DNA of 64,000 nucleotides from Pseudomonas sp. PSB18 (GCF_014596565.1 NZ_NOIN01000001.1:620001-684000); one strand, 5' to 3'. Positions 42,342 through 51,515 are shown, numbered from the stretch's first letter. The notes: generated by a model from the sequence alone, not told the origin. A program made the numbers and translations.

Positions 42342-43265
42342 TCAGTCGAGCATCAGTCGCTGGCGCACCACATCGACCAGTTTGTCCGGCTGGAATTTGG
42401 AGAGGAAGTTGTCACAGCCGACCTTCTTGACCATCGAATCGTTGAAGCTGCCGGACAGCGAGGTGTGCAACACCACGTAGAGCCCACGCAAACGTGGGTC
42501 GTTGCGGATTTCGGTGGTCAGGCGATAGCCGTCCATTTCCGGCATTTCCGCGTCGGTGAAAATCATCAGCAACTTGTCGGTCATCACCTCACCACTGTCG
42601 GCCCAGGCCTTGAGCATGTTCAGGGCCTTCAAGCCGTCGCTGGCAATGTGCATTTTTACGCCCAACTGCCCCAAGGTGTCGCGCAATTGCGAGAGCGCGA
42701 CGTTGGAGTCGTCCACCAGCAGCACTTCACGTCCACGGGCACGCTCCAGCACCGGATCTTCGAGTTTGTCTCGGGAAACCTTGGCGTTGTATGGCACGAT
42801 TTCGGCCAGGACTTTTTCCACGTCGATGATTTCCACCAACTGGTCGTCCACCTTGCTGATGGCGGTCAGGTAGTGCTCGCGGCCGGCGCTGGTCGGAGGT
42901 GGCAGGATCGCTTCCCAGTTCATGTTGACGATGCGGTCCACCCCACCCACCAGGAACGCCTGCACCGAGCGATTGTATTCAGTGACGATGATGGTGCTGT
43001 TAGGCCCCGGTACCAATGGACGCATGCCAATCGCCTGGGACAGGTCGATCACCGGCAACGTCTGCCCCCGCAGGTTGACCACCCCACAGACAAATGGATG
43101 GCGCTGCGGCATCAGGGTCAGCTTCGGCAGTTGCAATACTTCCTGGACCTTGAACACGTTAATGGCGAACAATTGTCGACCCGCCAGGCGAAACATAAGA
43201 ATTTCCAGGCGATTCTCACCCACCAGCTGGGTTCGTTGATCTACTGTGTCGAGAATGCTGGCCAT
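42342..43265 (-). CDS. cheV: Chemotaxis protein CheV
   Basis: A 307-residue CheW domain (about 20-160; 'EILMFRLAGRQLFAINVFKVQEVLQ', 'PFVCGVVNLRGQTLPVIDLSQAIG') joined to a receiver domain (about 175-300) with 'MIFTDAEMPEMDGY', the Asp for phosphorylation, and 'DNFLSKF' carrying Lys. CheV couples chemoreceptors to CheA and may buffer phosphate. AGGAG precedes the ATG at 43265. No other che genes are in the window. Confidence 0.94.
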   Translation of the reverse strand: MASILDTVDQRTQLVGENRLEILMFRLAGRQLFAINVFKVQEVLQLPKLTLMPQRHPFVCGVVNLRGQTLPVIDLSQAIGMRPLVPGPNSTIIVTEYNRSVQAFLVGGVDRIVNMNWEAILPPPTSAGREHYLTAISKVDDQLVEIIDVEKVLAEIVPYNAKVSRDKLEDPVLERARGREVLLVDDSNVALSQLRDTLGQLGVKMHIASDGLKALNMLKAWADSGEVMTDKLLMIFTDAEMPEMDGYRLTTEIRNDPRLRGLYVVLHTSLSGSFNDSMVKKVGCDNFLSKFQPDKLVDVVRQRLMLD

Positions 43266-43298
43266 CGATGACTCCTGGGATTGTTCGGATGAATCCAA

Positions 43299-43748
43299 TA
43301 GAACAGCTATCGGCCGCGTAACTCGGATCTTGACCCCTGCTCAAAATACCCACGCGAAAGATTGATATCACCTTAACATCATGTTTTACTGCGCTCACCT
43401 GTTCATTCCTCTCGTTTTCTCCGCCGCGCGACCTCGTTTTGCGCATAAGGTTCCCGTGCCTAAGGGATTCCCCTAGACACAATCAGGTCTAACCTGATAT
43501 TCCCGATATCCAATAGCCATTAATGTGACGCCATTCTCATTGCTGAACGGAGTCAGGCCATTGTGCGCGACCGCAGGACATCGGACTTCCAGCCTTTTGG
43601 GCGATCCCGCCAGTGCAATCGCTTGCAGGCTCGTCATTAGCCCATGGCAGGGACGCATCAACACTTGCTCGTTGGTTGCCGACCGTCAGGTTCCGTCGTT
43701 CGCCACATACGGTTTTCTTTCGCCTGACATGATGTTGTGGAGATAAGC
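43299..43748. other. Gap between cheV and the Hpt-like gene; two palindromes
   Basis: About 450 bases without a convincing gene. It holds CTAAGGG-ATT-CCCCTAG (about 43460-43476) and ATCAGGT-CTA-ACCTGAT (43482-43498), either of which could be an operator for one of the adjacent divergent genes. Nothing else recognisable. Confidence 0.4.
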
Positions 43749-44219
43749 ATGCCGAACGATCGCAAGAACTGTATCCAGCGCTTTCCCGAATTCCTGACCG
43801 AAGCCGAGACGCTTTTGGCCAAGTCCGAGGAATGCCTGAGCCACCTGCAACTGATCAACAACGACAAAGACGCGATCGATTGCATGCTCAGTACCCTGCT
43901 GAAGTTGGCAAACAAGGCAAATGCCTTGGCGCTGGAAGCCGTTTCGGAGTTTTCGCTGCATATCCATGGCTTGCTCAGCCACGCGCAAAACCACATGGAA
44001 TTGCATGATCAAGCGCTGGAGGCGTTGAAGGACTGCTTCACGCTGATGGCATGGCAACTTGAACTCGTCGACCCCACCACCGGCCAGCTCAGCCTGGACA
44101 ACAGCGAACAGACCTCGTTGATCGAGGCATTTGCGCTCCAGGTGGGGCAGAATCCCTGCGAGGCATTGTCGGGGATACATCCGCCAAGCCTGCTTTCCTA
44201 TTCCCAGAAACAAGCGTGA
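43749..44219 (+). CDS. Hpt-like helical protein lacking the phosphorylatable histidine
   Basis: A 156-residue, all-helical soluble protein with an Hpt/CheA-P1-like layout: 'FPEFLTEAETLLAKSEECLSHLQ' (helix 1), then 'DAIDCMLSTLLKLANKANALA', which falls where true Hpt domains carry H-x-x-K-G. Here Leu and Ala replace the His and Gly (about residues 50-55), so phosphotransfer by the usual site is unlikely. GGAG sits before the ATG at 43749. It lies between cheV and a NarX/NarL-type pair; a decoy or scaffold in that signalling is possible but inferred. Confidence 0.6.
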   Translation: MPNDRKNCIQRFPEFLTEAETLLAKSEECLSHLQLINNDKDAIDCMLSTLLKLANKANALALEAVSEFSLHIHGLLSHAQNHMELHDQALEALKDCFTLMAWQLELVDPTTGQLSLDNSEQTSLIEAFALQVGQNPCEALSGIHPPSLLSYSQKQA

Positions 44220-44452
44220 CACTGACGATGCCGACCCAGCTCGACGCGTTGCTCCACGGTGCTTTCAAGACACCATGCCGAGCGCGACCAACCATGGATG
44301 AAGTGGTACTATGTCTCGCGTCAGACGCTTCAAAACAGCGGCAGGAAATGCCGTCAATCTGAAGCCAATCTCGACCTGAACCCTTTACCGACCCGGGCGT
44401 CCCCTGTGCTGACCGGCTCGCCCGCAGCGAACATTCATTGGCTCCATCCGTC

Positions 44453-45346
44453 ATGTACGCCAGCCTCAAGTCATTCGTCACCTGGCCTCCTTCCCGAGAA
44501 AATGCCCGTCGGTTCACACTGTTTCTGTGCACCTGTTCGGCCCTCGGCTGCCTGCTGACCTATCTGTTTGCCGGTACATTGCCATTGGGCTTGCTGATGT
44601 TGAATATCGCGGCCCTGGCCTGTGTCTGGATCCAGTACCAGCTGTCTCGAAAGTCCATCAAGTTCCAGCCCCAGGAGTTGGCCGACCGGCTGCTCGAAGT
44701 CCAGGAAAACGAACGCCATCGGCTCAGTCGCGAATTGCATGACGACATTGGCCAGCTGCTGACGGCGGCGAAACTGCAGAGCGAATGGCTCAAACGCCGG
44801 GTGCCGGACGAATTGCAAGCGCAGTGCTCGATCCTCTGTGACACCCTGGACGAAACCCTCGACAAAGTCCGCGACGTTTCGGCAATTCTCAACCCGAGGC
44901 AGTTGACCAGCCTCGGGCTTGAAGCCAGCCTGCGCGCGCACCTGCTCAAGACATTGGCCAATACCCCGGTAAAATGGAGCCTCGACTGCCAGCAGCGCAT
45001 GACGGGCATCCCGGAGGAAATGGCGGTCGCCGCCTTTCGAATCACCCAGGAAGCAGTCACCAATGTCTTGCGCCATGCCCAAGCGAATAATTTGCTGGTG
45101 CGCCTGCAACGCCTGCCCGAAGGCTTGCTCTTGCTGATCCACGATGACGGTCATGGGTTCGTCCCGGCGCCCCACCCCGCTCGCGAAGGACAACGCGGCA
45201 TGGCCGGCATGTCAGAGCGAGTCGAGCAGTTGGGCGGCACGCTGAAAGTCATCAGTGAAGCCGGCAACGGCACGCACATCGAAGCCCGTTTCCCCTGGGC
45301 ACCTCGCGCCCTGGCACGGGCCAGTAAAAATAAGGTTCTCCATTGA
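44453..45346 (+). CDS. Sensor histidine kinase, NarX/HisKA_3 type
   Basis: A 297-residue kinase with two membrane helices (about 21-58) and almost no periplasmic loop, then a HisKA_3 dimerisation region with 'QENERHRLSRELHDDIGQLLTAAK' (the phosphorylated His in ELHDD) and an ATPase with 'ITQEAVTNVLRHAQA', 'DDGHGF' and 'GMAGMSERVEQLGG'. It has no obvious extracellular sensor, so it may read the membrane or the adjacent Hpt-like protein. Its stop codon overlaps the TTG start of the response regulator (TTGA). Confidence 0.9.
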   Translation: MYASLKSFVTWPPSRENARRFTLFLCTCSALGCLLTYLFAGTLPLGLLMLNIAALACVWIQYQLSRKSIKFQPQELADRLLEVQENERHRLSRELHDDIGQLLTAAKLQSEWLKRRVPDELQAQCSILCDTLDETLDKVRDVSAILNPRQLTSLGLEASLRAHLLKTLANTPVKWSLDCQQRMTGIPEEMAVAAFRITQEAVTNVLRHAQANNLLVRLQRLPEGLLLLIHDDGHGFVPAPHPAREGQRGMAGMSERVEQLGGTLKVISEAGNGTHIEARFPWAPRALARASKNKVLH

Positions 45347-46005
45347 CTTGTAATTTGCTTCTGGTAGATGACCACTTACTGATCCGCGCTGGCGTGCGTG
45401 CACTGATCATGGACCTGCCCGGCTATGCCGTCATCGGTGAAGCCAATGACGGTGCACAACTACCGGCCTTGGTCGAACGACTGGACCCCGATATCGTACT
45501 GCTGGACATTTCCATGAAAAACACCAGCGGCCTGGATGCCCTGCGCGAGCTCAAGCAGGTACGGCCACGCAGCAAGGTGCTGATCCTGTCGATGCACACG
45601 GATCCGGCGCTGATCATGCAGGCGCTGGAGTCCGGTGCCCATGGGTACCTGCTCAAGGACACGACGGCCACCGAGCTGGAACACGCCCTGAACGCATTAC
45701 GCAACGACGAGCATTACCTGAGCCCCGCCATTGCCCATACGGTAATCAACCAGGCGCTGACCCGTACCCAGCAGAAGCATCAACCCTCCCCTGCCCAGAC
45801 CCCCAATCTGACGGCACGCCAGCTGGAAATCCTGCGGCTGATCGTGCGCGGCAAATCCACCCGCGAAATTGCCAACGGCCTGAGCCTGAGCATCAAGACC
45901 GTGGAAACCCACCGAGCCCAGATCATGAAGCGCCTGCAGATCCATGACGTGGCCGGACTGGTGCTTTTCGCCGTGCGCGAGCAGATCATCAGCCTGGATG
46001 ACTGA
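45343..46005 (+). CDS. LuxR/NarL-family response regulator
   Basis: A 220-residue regulator. The receiver has the phosphoacceptor in 'DIVLLDISMKNTSG', and the LuxR HTH is at the C-terminus ('LTARQLEILRLIVRGKSTREIANGLSLSIKTVETHRAQIMKRLQIHD'). The start is TTG inside the kinase stop, with AAGG eight bases upstream; its first residues, TCNLLLVDDHLLIRAG, are normal for the family. Its 3' end overlaps the convergent yegS gene by 17 bases. Confidence 0.92.
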   Translation: MTCNLLLVDDHLLIRAGVRALIMDLPGYAVIGEANDGAQLPALVERLDPDIVLLDISMKNTSGLDALRELKQVRPRSKVLILSMHTDPALIMQALESGAHGYLLKDTTATELEHALNALRNDEHYLSPAIAHTVINQALTRTQQKHQPSPAQTPNLTARQLEILRLIVRGKSTREIANGLSLSIKTVETHRAQIMKRLQIHDVAGLVLFAVREQIISLDD

Positions 46006-46906
46006 GCGTCGCCGAGGCAGCCAGCAAAGGTGAATCGGGCGGCAAATGGACACGCAGCGCTTTCGGACGCACCGTGAACCGCAGGCTGTCGACCTGCAAG
46101 GGTTCGCCGTCCAGATTGATGTCCAGGCCCTGAGCGACCTTGATTTCCACCCATGGCAAGCGTGCGCGCACGAACATGTTGTCGATGCCCAGGCCACCGG
46201 CCAGCAAGTCTTTCAGCGTGCTGACCACTTCCTGGGGTGCCGGCAGGATACTGATGTCCAGTAATCCGTCATCGACCAATGCCTGCGGACACAACTCATG
46301 GCCTCCTCCCGCCTGCCGGCCATTACCGATGCCCAACGCCAGGAGATCGCCCCGCCAGCTGAATCCCGGCCCCTGCAACTCGCCATAGGCCGCACTCAAC
46401 TCACTGAAGCGCGTGAGTCCGGTGAACAGGTAAGCGGCCCCACCCAACACCTTTTTAAGCTCTTCGGAGGTATTCGCTGTGACCTGGCTGCCAAAGCCGC
46501 CTGTGGCCATGTTGAGGAAGATCCGTCCGCCGACCTCACCCAGATCGATGGGGTGCGGTTCAACGTCCAGCAGATCCAGGGCTCGATCCGGCTCCAGCGG
46601 GACCCCGACCGCTCTGGCAAAATCATTGGCAGTCCCCAGGGGCAGCAACACCAGGCTGGCATCGCTGGAGTCGAGGGCCATCGCTTCAGCGATATCACGC
46701 AAGGTTCCGTCACCGCCACCGGCGATCAGTCGTGTATAACCGGCCTCCAGCGCCTCTTCGACACATCGTCGGGCATCGCCCGCCTCCCAGGTCAACCGTA
46801 CCGCCAGGTCCCAGCCCTGCTTGCGCCTGAGCATCACTGCGGCGCGAACCTCTTCGTTGAGCGCTTGCTTGCCATGCAGAATCAATAGCGCCTTGCCTTT
46901 GCTCAT
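45989..46906 (-). CDS. yegS: Lipid kinase YegS
   Basis: A 305-residue diacylglycerol-kinase-fold enzyme with 'LIAGGGDGTLRDIAEAM' (nucleotide loop), 'LPLGTANDFARAVGVP' and 'DLGEVGGRIFLNMATGGFGSQV', matching YegS, which phosphorylates phosphatidylglycerol in vitro. ATG 46906 has GGAG seven bases upstream; 46921 and 46951 are weaker alternatives. It converges with the response-regulator gene and shares its last 17 bases. Confidence 0.94.
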   Translation of the reverse strand: MSKGKALLILHGKQALNEEVRAAVMLRRKQGWDLAVRLTWEAGDARRCVEEALEAGYTRLIAGGGDGTLRDIAEAMALDSSDASLVLLPLGTANDFARAVGVPLEPDRALDLLDVEPHPIDLGEVGGRIFLNMATGGFGSQVTANTSEELKKVLGGAAYLFTGLTRFSELSAAYGELQGPGFSWRGDLLALGIGNGRQAGGGHELCPQALVDDGLLDISILPAPQEVVSTLKDLLAGGLGIDNMFVRARLPWVEIKVAQGLDINLDGEPLQVDSLRFTVRPKALRVHLPPDSPLLAASATLSHPG

Positions 46907-47241
46907 CCCTATCTCCGTCATTGGAAGGTTCCAGGGATTGGGACCACGCATTCGGCTGAAAAAGCCCTCGCCGCGTCAATTTTAATAAGAAAAGCCCAGA
47001 TCTGGTCCACGGATCGACGGCCAGCCGGCCCATCGGAACGATGCCTCTGCACTCAAAGAGTTTTCTTACAAGACTTGGCGAATCAGCTCAATTGACCCTC
47101 CAGCAGTATTGAGACACCTTGGCATTCTGTTGTGCTGGACCGATAAAAACACTCATTACACAAGGATGTGCTAACCCATGGATGGATACGTCACGGCCCG
47201 CAAGGGACGGATCAGTGGTTCGAACAGTTGTGGCCAAAGGG

Positions 47242-47562
47242 ATGAAGCGTCCCATGCATAGCCATGAATACAAGCTGTCGCCTCGTCAATTCGCACCTAC
47301 CGGGGGCGAGCGGACCGATGCTCAGAACGAATGCAAAAGTTGCAGTAATCCCGTTGGAGGAATTGATTTGGAACCGCGCGTCGTTGAACTGGAAACCCAC
47401 CTCAAGTACATCCGCCGAGACATGGATGAAATCCGTACCGATGTGAAGGTGATCCGACACAGACTTGCCTATTCGGCCGGTGCGGCGGCGGTGATCGTCG
47501 GTCTCCTGGGCTGGATAGCGAACAGCCGATTCGATCAACTGGTGATGCTGCTGTCGCGATAA
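47242..47562 (+). CDS. Small coiled-coil protein with one C-terminal membrane helix
   Basis: The C-terminal part is clear: a charged coiled coil 'VVELETHLKYIRRDMDEIRTDVKVIRHR' followed by a membrane helix 'AGAAAVIVGLLGWIAN', the layout of haemolysin XhlA-type anchors. The start is uncertain. ATG 47242 gives 106 residues; a TTG at 47368 with GGAGGA seven bases upstream gives 64 residues and may be the real start, because the sequence before it has no family look. Function unknown. Confidence 0.6.
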   Translation: MKRPMHSHEYKLSPRQFAPTGGERTDAQNECKSCSNPVGGIDLEPRVVELETHLKYIRRDMDEIRTDVKVIRHRLAYSAGAAAVIVGLLGWIANSRFDQLVMLLSR

Positions 47563-47708
47563 AGTGATGGATGCAACACCGAACATCGACTTGGGTCGGT
47601 ACACCGCCTGCGGAGGTGGTGTTCCGTCTCACAAATACTGTTTTTCCTGATGACGTCGGTCGCCACGAAAGCTACCGTCGAAAAAACCTGTATTTGCGAG
47701 ACAGACCA

Positions 47709-48935
47709 CTAATCCAGGAGCTCGCTCAAGGGGATGAAGCTCACTTCGTCGCCCTCGACCAACGTCCGCCCCTCGAGCACTTCGACCAACCCTTCGGCCC
47801 AAGCCGCACTTCGCAGCACCCCGGAGCTCTGATTCCGATAGATGATTGCCCGACCGTTTTCCATGCGGCCTCGCAGGTATTCTCGCCGACTGCCGGCCTT
47901 GGCCCAAACGAACCCAGCCGGCACCTTGAACCTGAGCGGCGCCACAGACTGAACACCTTGGCGTCGTAGCAGGTAAGGCCTGGCCAGCAACGCAAAGGTC
48001 ACCAGTGTCGAGGCAGGGTTTCCAGGCAAACCTATGACCGGCACACCACGGAAGTGCCCAACCGTTAGCGGCTTCCCGGGTTTGATGGCGAGTTTCCAGA
48101 GTGTCAGTTCACCCTCCTCGCGCAGCACGACGCCCAGGAAATCAGCTTCTCCGACCGATACACCACCGGTGGACAGAATCAGATCAACATCCGATAGCTG
48201 GGCCAGGCGAGCCCGGGTAGTTGGCAAGTCGTCCGGCAGGATACCTGCATCGACCACTTCACAGCCCAGGCGCTGCAGCCAACCGCAGAGCAGCACACGG
48301 TTGCTGTTATAGATCTGGCCGGGCCCCAATGGCTGGCCAGGCTCCACCAGTTCATCACCAGTGGACAGGACCGCAACCCGGACCTTGCGAATCACGTCCA
48401 GGGATGCACAGCCCAGGGATGCGGCCAACCCCAGCTCGATCGGTCCCAGGCGAGTGCCGGCAGCCAGCACCTGTTCGCCAACAGTGGTTTCCTGGCCTTG
48501 AGGACGGATGTTCTGTCCAATGGCCAAGGGCTCGTTAAACCGTACTCGCTGGTCGCCTTCAACCTGGACATTTTCCTGCATTTCCACGCAATCGGCCCCT
48601 GCGGGAACAGGTGCTCCCGTGAAGATCCGCGCGCAGGTCCCAGCGGTCAGTGGTTGCGGAGCCTGCCCGGCGAAGATCCGCTGGCTGACCACCAGCGGTT
48701 CACCCTTCCAATCAGCCAGCCGCAAGGCATAGCCGTCCATGGCGCTGTTGGGCCACGGCGGCAGATCCAGGCTCGACACCAGGTCCTCAGCGAGCACCCG
48801 CCCTTGTGCCTCAGCCAGCGGCAGGTGCTCGCGCTGGGTCACCGGCGTGGCCGCCGCCATTGCCAGCAGTTGCTCCAATGCAACTTCGACAGCCATCAAG
48901 GCGCCGGTCTTGCCAGGTTTACCCACGGGATTCAC
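47709..48935 (-). CDS. moeA: Molybdopterin molybdenumtransferase MoeA
   Basis: A 408-residue enzyme inserting molybdate into molybdopterin. It has 'WPNSAMDGYALRLADW', the molybdate-site loop 'TGDELVEPGQPLGPGQIYNSN', 'LSTGGVSVGEADF' and a C-terminal domain 'KVPAGFVWAKAGSRREYLRG'. The GTG start at 48935 lies inside the end of moaB (17-base overlap); ATG 48896 is an alternative without a ribosome site. It is needed for NasC. Confidence 0.94.
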   Translation of the reverse strand: MNPVGKPGKTGALMAVEVALEQLLAMAAATPVTQREHLPLAEAQGRVLAEDLVSSLDLPPWPNSAMDGYALRLADWKGEPLVVSQRIFAGQAPQPLTAGTCARIFTGAPVPAGADCVEMQENVQVEGDQRVRFNEPLAIGQNIRPQGQETTVGEQVLAAGTRLGPIELGLAASLGCASLDVIRKVRVAVLSTGDELVEPGQPLGPGQIYNSNRVLLCGWLQRLGCEVVDAGILPDDLPTTRARLAQLSDVDLILSTGGVSVGEADFLGVVLREEGELTLWKLAIKPGKPLTVGHFRGVPVIGLPGNPASTLVTFALLARPYLLRRQGVQSVAPLRFKVPAGFVWAKAGSRREYLRGRMENGRAIIYRNQSSGVLRSAAWAEGLVEVLEGRTLVEGDEVSFIPLSELLD

Positions 48936-49458
48936 AAGGTGCCGCCTGTTTCAGATGGGTCACGAAGTTACAGGGGCGGTGCCGCGCATCCAGTTGCTCG
49001 GCGAGAATCCCGTCCCAGCCGGTGCGTACCGCGTTGGTAGACCCGGGCAAACAGCACACCAGCGTGCCATTGGCCAGGCCCGCCAGCGCTCGGGACTGAA
49101 CGGTGGAGGTGCCGATGTCCGCCACGGAAATCTGCCGGAACAATTCACCGAAACCGTCGACCTGCTTGTCCAGCAGGCACGCGACTGCTTCCGGGGTGCT
49201 GTCACGGCCGGTAAAACCGGTGCCACCGGTGATCAGCACCACCTGGACCACCTCATCGGCGATCCAGGTCGCCACTTGTGCCCGAATCTTGTACAGATCA
49301 TCTTTGAGCAGGACCCGCGCCGCCAGGTTATGCCCCGCCGCGCAGAGTCGGTCGACGAAGACCTGCCCGGACGTGTCGGTTTCCAGGGTACGGGTATCAC
49401 TGACAGTCAGCACCGCGATATTGAGCGGCACGAAAGGTACATCAGCCTTGGCTTTCAT
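48919..49458 (-). CDS. moaB: Molybdenum cofactor biosynthesis protein B
   Basis: A 179-residue protein of the MoaB/Mog fold that adenylylates molybdopterin before molybdenum insertion. It has 'IAVLTVSDTRTLETDTSG', 'VVLITGGTGFTGRDSTPEAV' and 'GTLVCCLPGSTNAVRTGWD'. It is the upstream gene of the moaB-moeA pair and divergent from mobA across about 80 bases. Confidence 0.94.
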   Translation of the reverse strand: MKAKADVPFVPLNIAVLTVSDTRTLETDTSGQVFVDRLCAAGHNLAARVLLKDDLYKIRAQVATWIADEVVQVVLITGGTGFTGRDSTPEAVACLLDKQVDGFGELFRQISVADIGTSTVQSRALAGLANGTLVCCLPGSTNAVRTGWDGILAEQLDARHRPCNFVTHLKQAAPCESRG

Positions 49459-49536
49459 AGGCTCGTCCAGTTGTAGGGGAAACAGCCCGGTGTTATATCA
49501 CAGCGTTTCATTTTTTCGCCTGTGCGGAGACACACC

Positions 49537-50133
49537 ATGACCTCGAACACTGCCCTGCCTCCTTGCTCCATCCTGCTGCTGGCCGGTGGCCGCGGACAAC
49601 GCATGGGTGGGCAGGACAAGGGCCTGGTGGAGTGGCAGGGCGAACCGCTGATCGCCCATCTCCATCGCAAGACCCGCGCATTGAGCGATGACCTGATCAT
49701 TTCCTGCAACCGCAACCCTGAACGTTATGCGCTGTATGCCGACCGTCTGGTGCATGACGATGAAGGGGATTATCCCGGCCCCCTGGCAGGCATCCGGGCC
49801 GGCCTCAAGGCGGCAAGGCATCCGTATCTGCTGGTACTGCCGTGCGATGTACCGCAGATTGATGCCAACCTGCTCGACAGCATGCGCGAGATGGCCGGCC
49901 AGCATCCTCATGTGCCGCTGATGGTGCGCCACGGCGAACATTGGGAACCGCTGCTGTGCGTTATCCCACTGGCCCTGGCAGCGGCGTTCGAAAAGGCCTG
50001 GAGCGAAGGCGAACGCAGTCCCGGGCGTATCATGCGCACACTGCACGCCGTCGCACTGCAATGCCCGGCCGACGATCCCCGGTTGGCGAATCTGAATACA
50101 CCGGAGCTGCTGACGCGACAGAAAGGCCATTAG
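49537..50133 (+). CDS. mobA: Molybdenum cofactor guanylyltransferase MobA
   Basis: A 198-residue enzyme that attaches GMP to molybdopterin to make the MGD cofactor used by NasC-type reductases. The nucleotide loop [17 protein letters not shown], '[18 protein letters not shown]' and 'LPCDVPQID' are present. GGAG is placed before the ATG at 49537. It is divergent from moaB-moeA. Confidence 0.95.
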   Translation: MTSNTALPPCSILLLAGGRGQRMGGQDKGLVEWQGEPLIAHLHRKTRALSDDLIISCNRNPERYALYADRLVHDDEGDYPGPLAGIRAGLKAARHPYLLVLPCDVPQIDANLLDSMREMAGQHPHVPLMVRHGEHWEPLLCVIPLALAAAFEKAWSEGERSPGRIMRTLHAVALQCPADDPRLANLNTPELLTRQKGH

Positions 50134-50249
50134 TGTGTTCGGCTGATTCGTGTACTCGAATTAATGTGAAGGCCACTAGCCAGGAACTTGCGTGCAATGT
50201 ATACGTCTGAAGGTCAGTAACCTGAAGAATTCATTTTCGGAGAAACACC

Positions 50250-50471
50250 ATGACACAACGGACCCTCGCCACTTTCATGCTCGCACTGGGCCTCGCCACT
50301 CTTGCCGGGTGCGCATCGCCTACAGTGATTACCTTGAATGACGGTCGCGAAATCCAGGCCGTCGACACCCCAAAGTACGATGAAGACACTGGTTTCTACG
50401 AGTTCGAACAACTGGACGGCAAGCACACCCGCGTGAACAAGGATCAGGTTCGCACCGTTAAAGATCTGTAA
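50250..50471 (+). CDS. YgdI/YgdR-family small lipoprotein
   Basis: A 73-residue lipoprotein: signal sequence, lipobox 'LAGC' at Cys21, then a compact SH3-like domain 'VITLNDGREIQAVDTPKYDEDTGFYEFEQLDGKHTRVNKDQV'. GGAG precedes the ATG. It is a common envelope protein without a known role and ends at a strong bidirectional terminator. Confidence 0.92.
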   Translation: MTQRTLATFMLALGLATLAGCASPTVITLNDGREIQAVDTPKYDEDTGFYEFEQLDGKHTRVNKDQVRTVKDL

Positions 50472-50496
50472 GCTCTGACGCCACAACCCGATACAG

Positions 50497-50531
50497 AAAA
50501 GCCCGCAATGCAACAACATTGCGGGCTTTTT
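50497..50531. terminator. Bidirectional terminator, lipoprotein gene / pseudouridine synthase gene
   Basis: AAAAGCCCGCAATG is followed by CAACAA and CATTGCGGGCTTTTT: perfect 14-base arms, with A and T runs that serve both convergent genes. Confidence 0.93.
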
Positions 50532-50553
50532 GATGGCTGCTCGAAAGCCGAAG

Positions 50554-51444
50554 CTACCACTGGAGCGTAATACCGCTTTCGAACACGCGCTCCTCACCCG
50601 TGACCGGATCAATGAAGCGCAGCCCCTGAGCCAGCAATTTAAGGGGATTGGCGTAATCATCCTCCACATCCCTGAGCACGTCAGGGTAGAACGGGTCGTT
50701 GCAGATGGCCGCCCCCAAGGCATTCATATGAACCCGCAACTGATGCTTCTTGCCCGTGACCGGAGACAGGCCGTAGCGCCATAGCTCGCCGTTTTTTTCC
50801 AGGACGTCGATGGCCGTTTCGGTATTCGGTTCGCCTGGCCCTTCCTGCATCCGGAAGAACGGTTCGCCGTCGATCATCCGGCTTTTATGAACCCGCGGAA
50901 AGGTCAGATGAGGCAACGCACGGGCAATGGCCTGGTAGCGTTTCTCGATCTGTCGCGTTGGAAACAATGACTGGTAAGCCGACCGACTCCGAGGGTTGGC
51001 CGAAAACAGCACCAGCCCGGCCGTATGCCGGTCGATCCGGTGCAAGGGCACCAGATGAGGATTGTCCAGCCGCCGGATCAAGCGTCGCAGCAGGGTTTGC
51101 TCGACGTATTCCCCCGCCGGAGTGACAGGCAGGAAATGCGGTTTGTCCGCCACCACCAGATGCTCGTCCGCGTACAGGATCGACTCCACCACCGGGATCG
51201 GTCTCTCGTCCGGCACTTCGCGAAAGTAATGAATGCGCAGGCCTTCACGGTACGGCAAATCGACAGGAATCGCCCGCCCCTCGGCGTCCAGCACCCGGCC
51301 CCGGGCAATCCGGTCCAGCCACTGCTCGCGGCTGATGGCACTGAAATGCTCGCACAGGCATTCCAGCACGGTCTGCCAGGAACCGGGGGGCAGGTATAAA
51401 GTGCTGGCCTGATGGTGTGCAGCGGAAAACGATGAACCGGACAT
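50554..51444 (-). CDS. RluA-family pseudouridine synthase
   Basis: A 296-residue enzyme with the catalytic motif HRIDRHTAGL (Asp in HRxD), 'YADEHLVVADKPHFLPVTP' and 'YGLSPVTGKKHQLRVHMNALG'. No S4 domain is evident. Sequence style matches the tRNA/rRNA subgroup whose exact site is unassigned. The ATG at 51444 follows AAGAG; the longer frame has no support. Confidence 0.92.
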   Translation of the reverse strand: MSGSSFSAAHHQASTLYLPPGSWQTVLECLCEHFSAISREQWLDRIARGRVLDAEGRAIPVDLPYREGLRIHYFREVPDERPIPVVESILYADEHLVVADKPHFLPVTPAGEYVEQTLLRRLIRRLDNPHLVPLHRIDRHTAGLVLFSANPRSRSAYQSLFPTRQIEKRYQAIARALPHLTFPRVHKSRMIDGEPFFRMQEGPGEPNTETAIDVLEKNGELWRYGLSPVTGKKHQLRVHMNALGAAICNDPFYPDVLRDVEDDYANPLKLLAQGLRFIDPVTGEERVFESGITLQW

Positions 51445-51515
51445 CGGACACTCTTGAACATTTTGCGGGGCGACATTATCCGACAGTCGCACAAGCCAGC
51501 CCAGCAATGATTACC

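Noticed and set aside
43525-43746. Short plus-strand frame in the cheV gap
   Set aside because: No ribosome site, no family features, and it runs into the promoter region of the Hpt-like gene.
44089-44532. Minus-strand frame overlapping the Hpt-like and NarX-type genes
   Set aside because: It crosses the ends of two plus-strand genes and shows no conserved motif.
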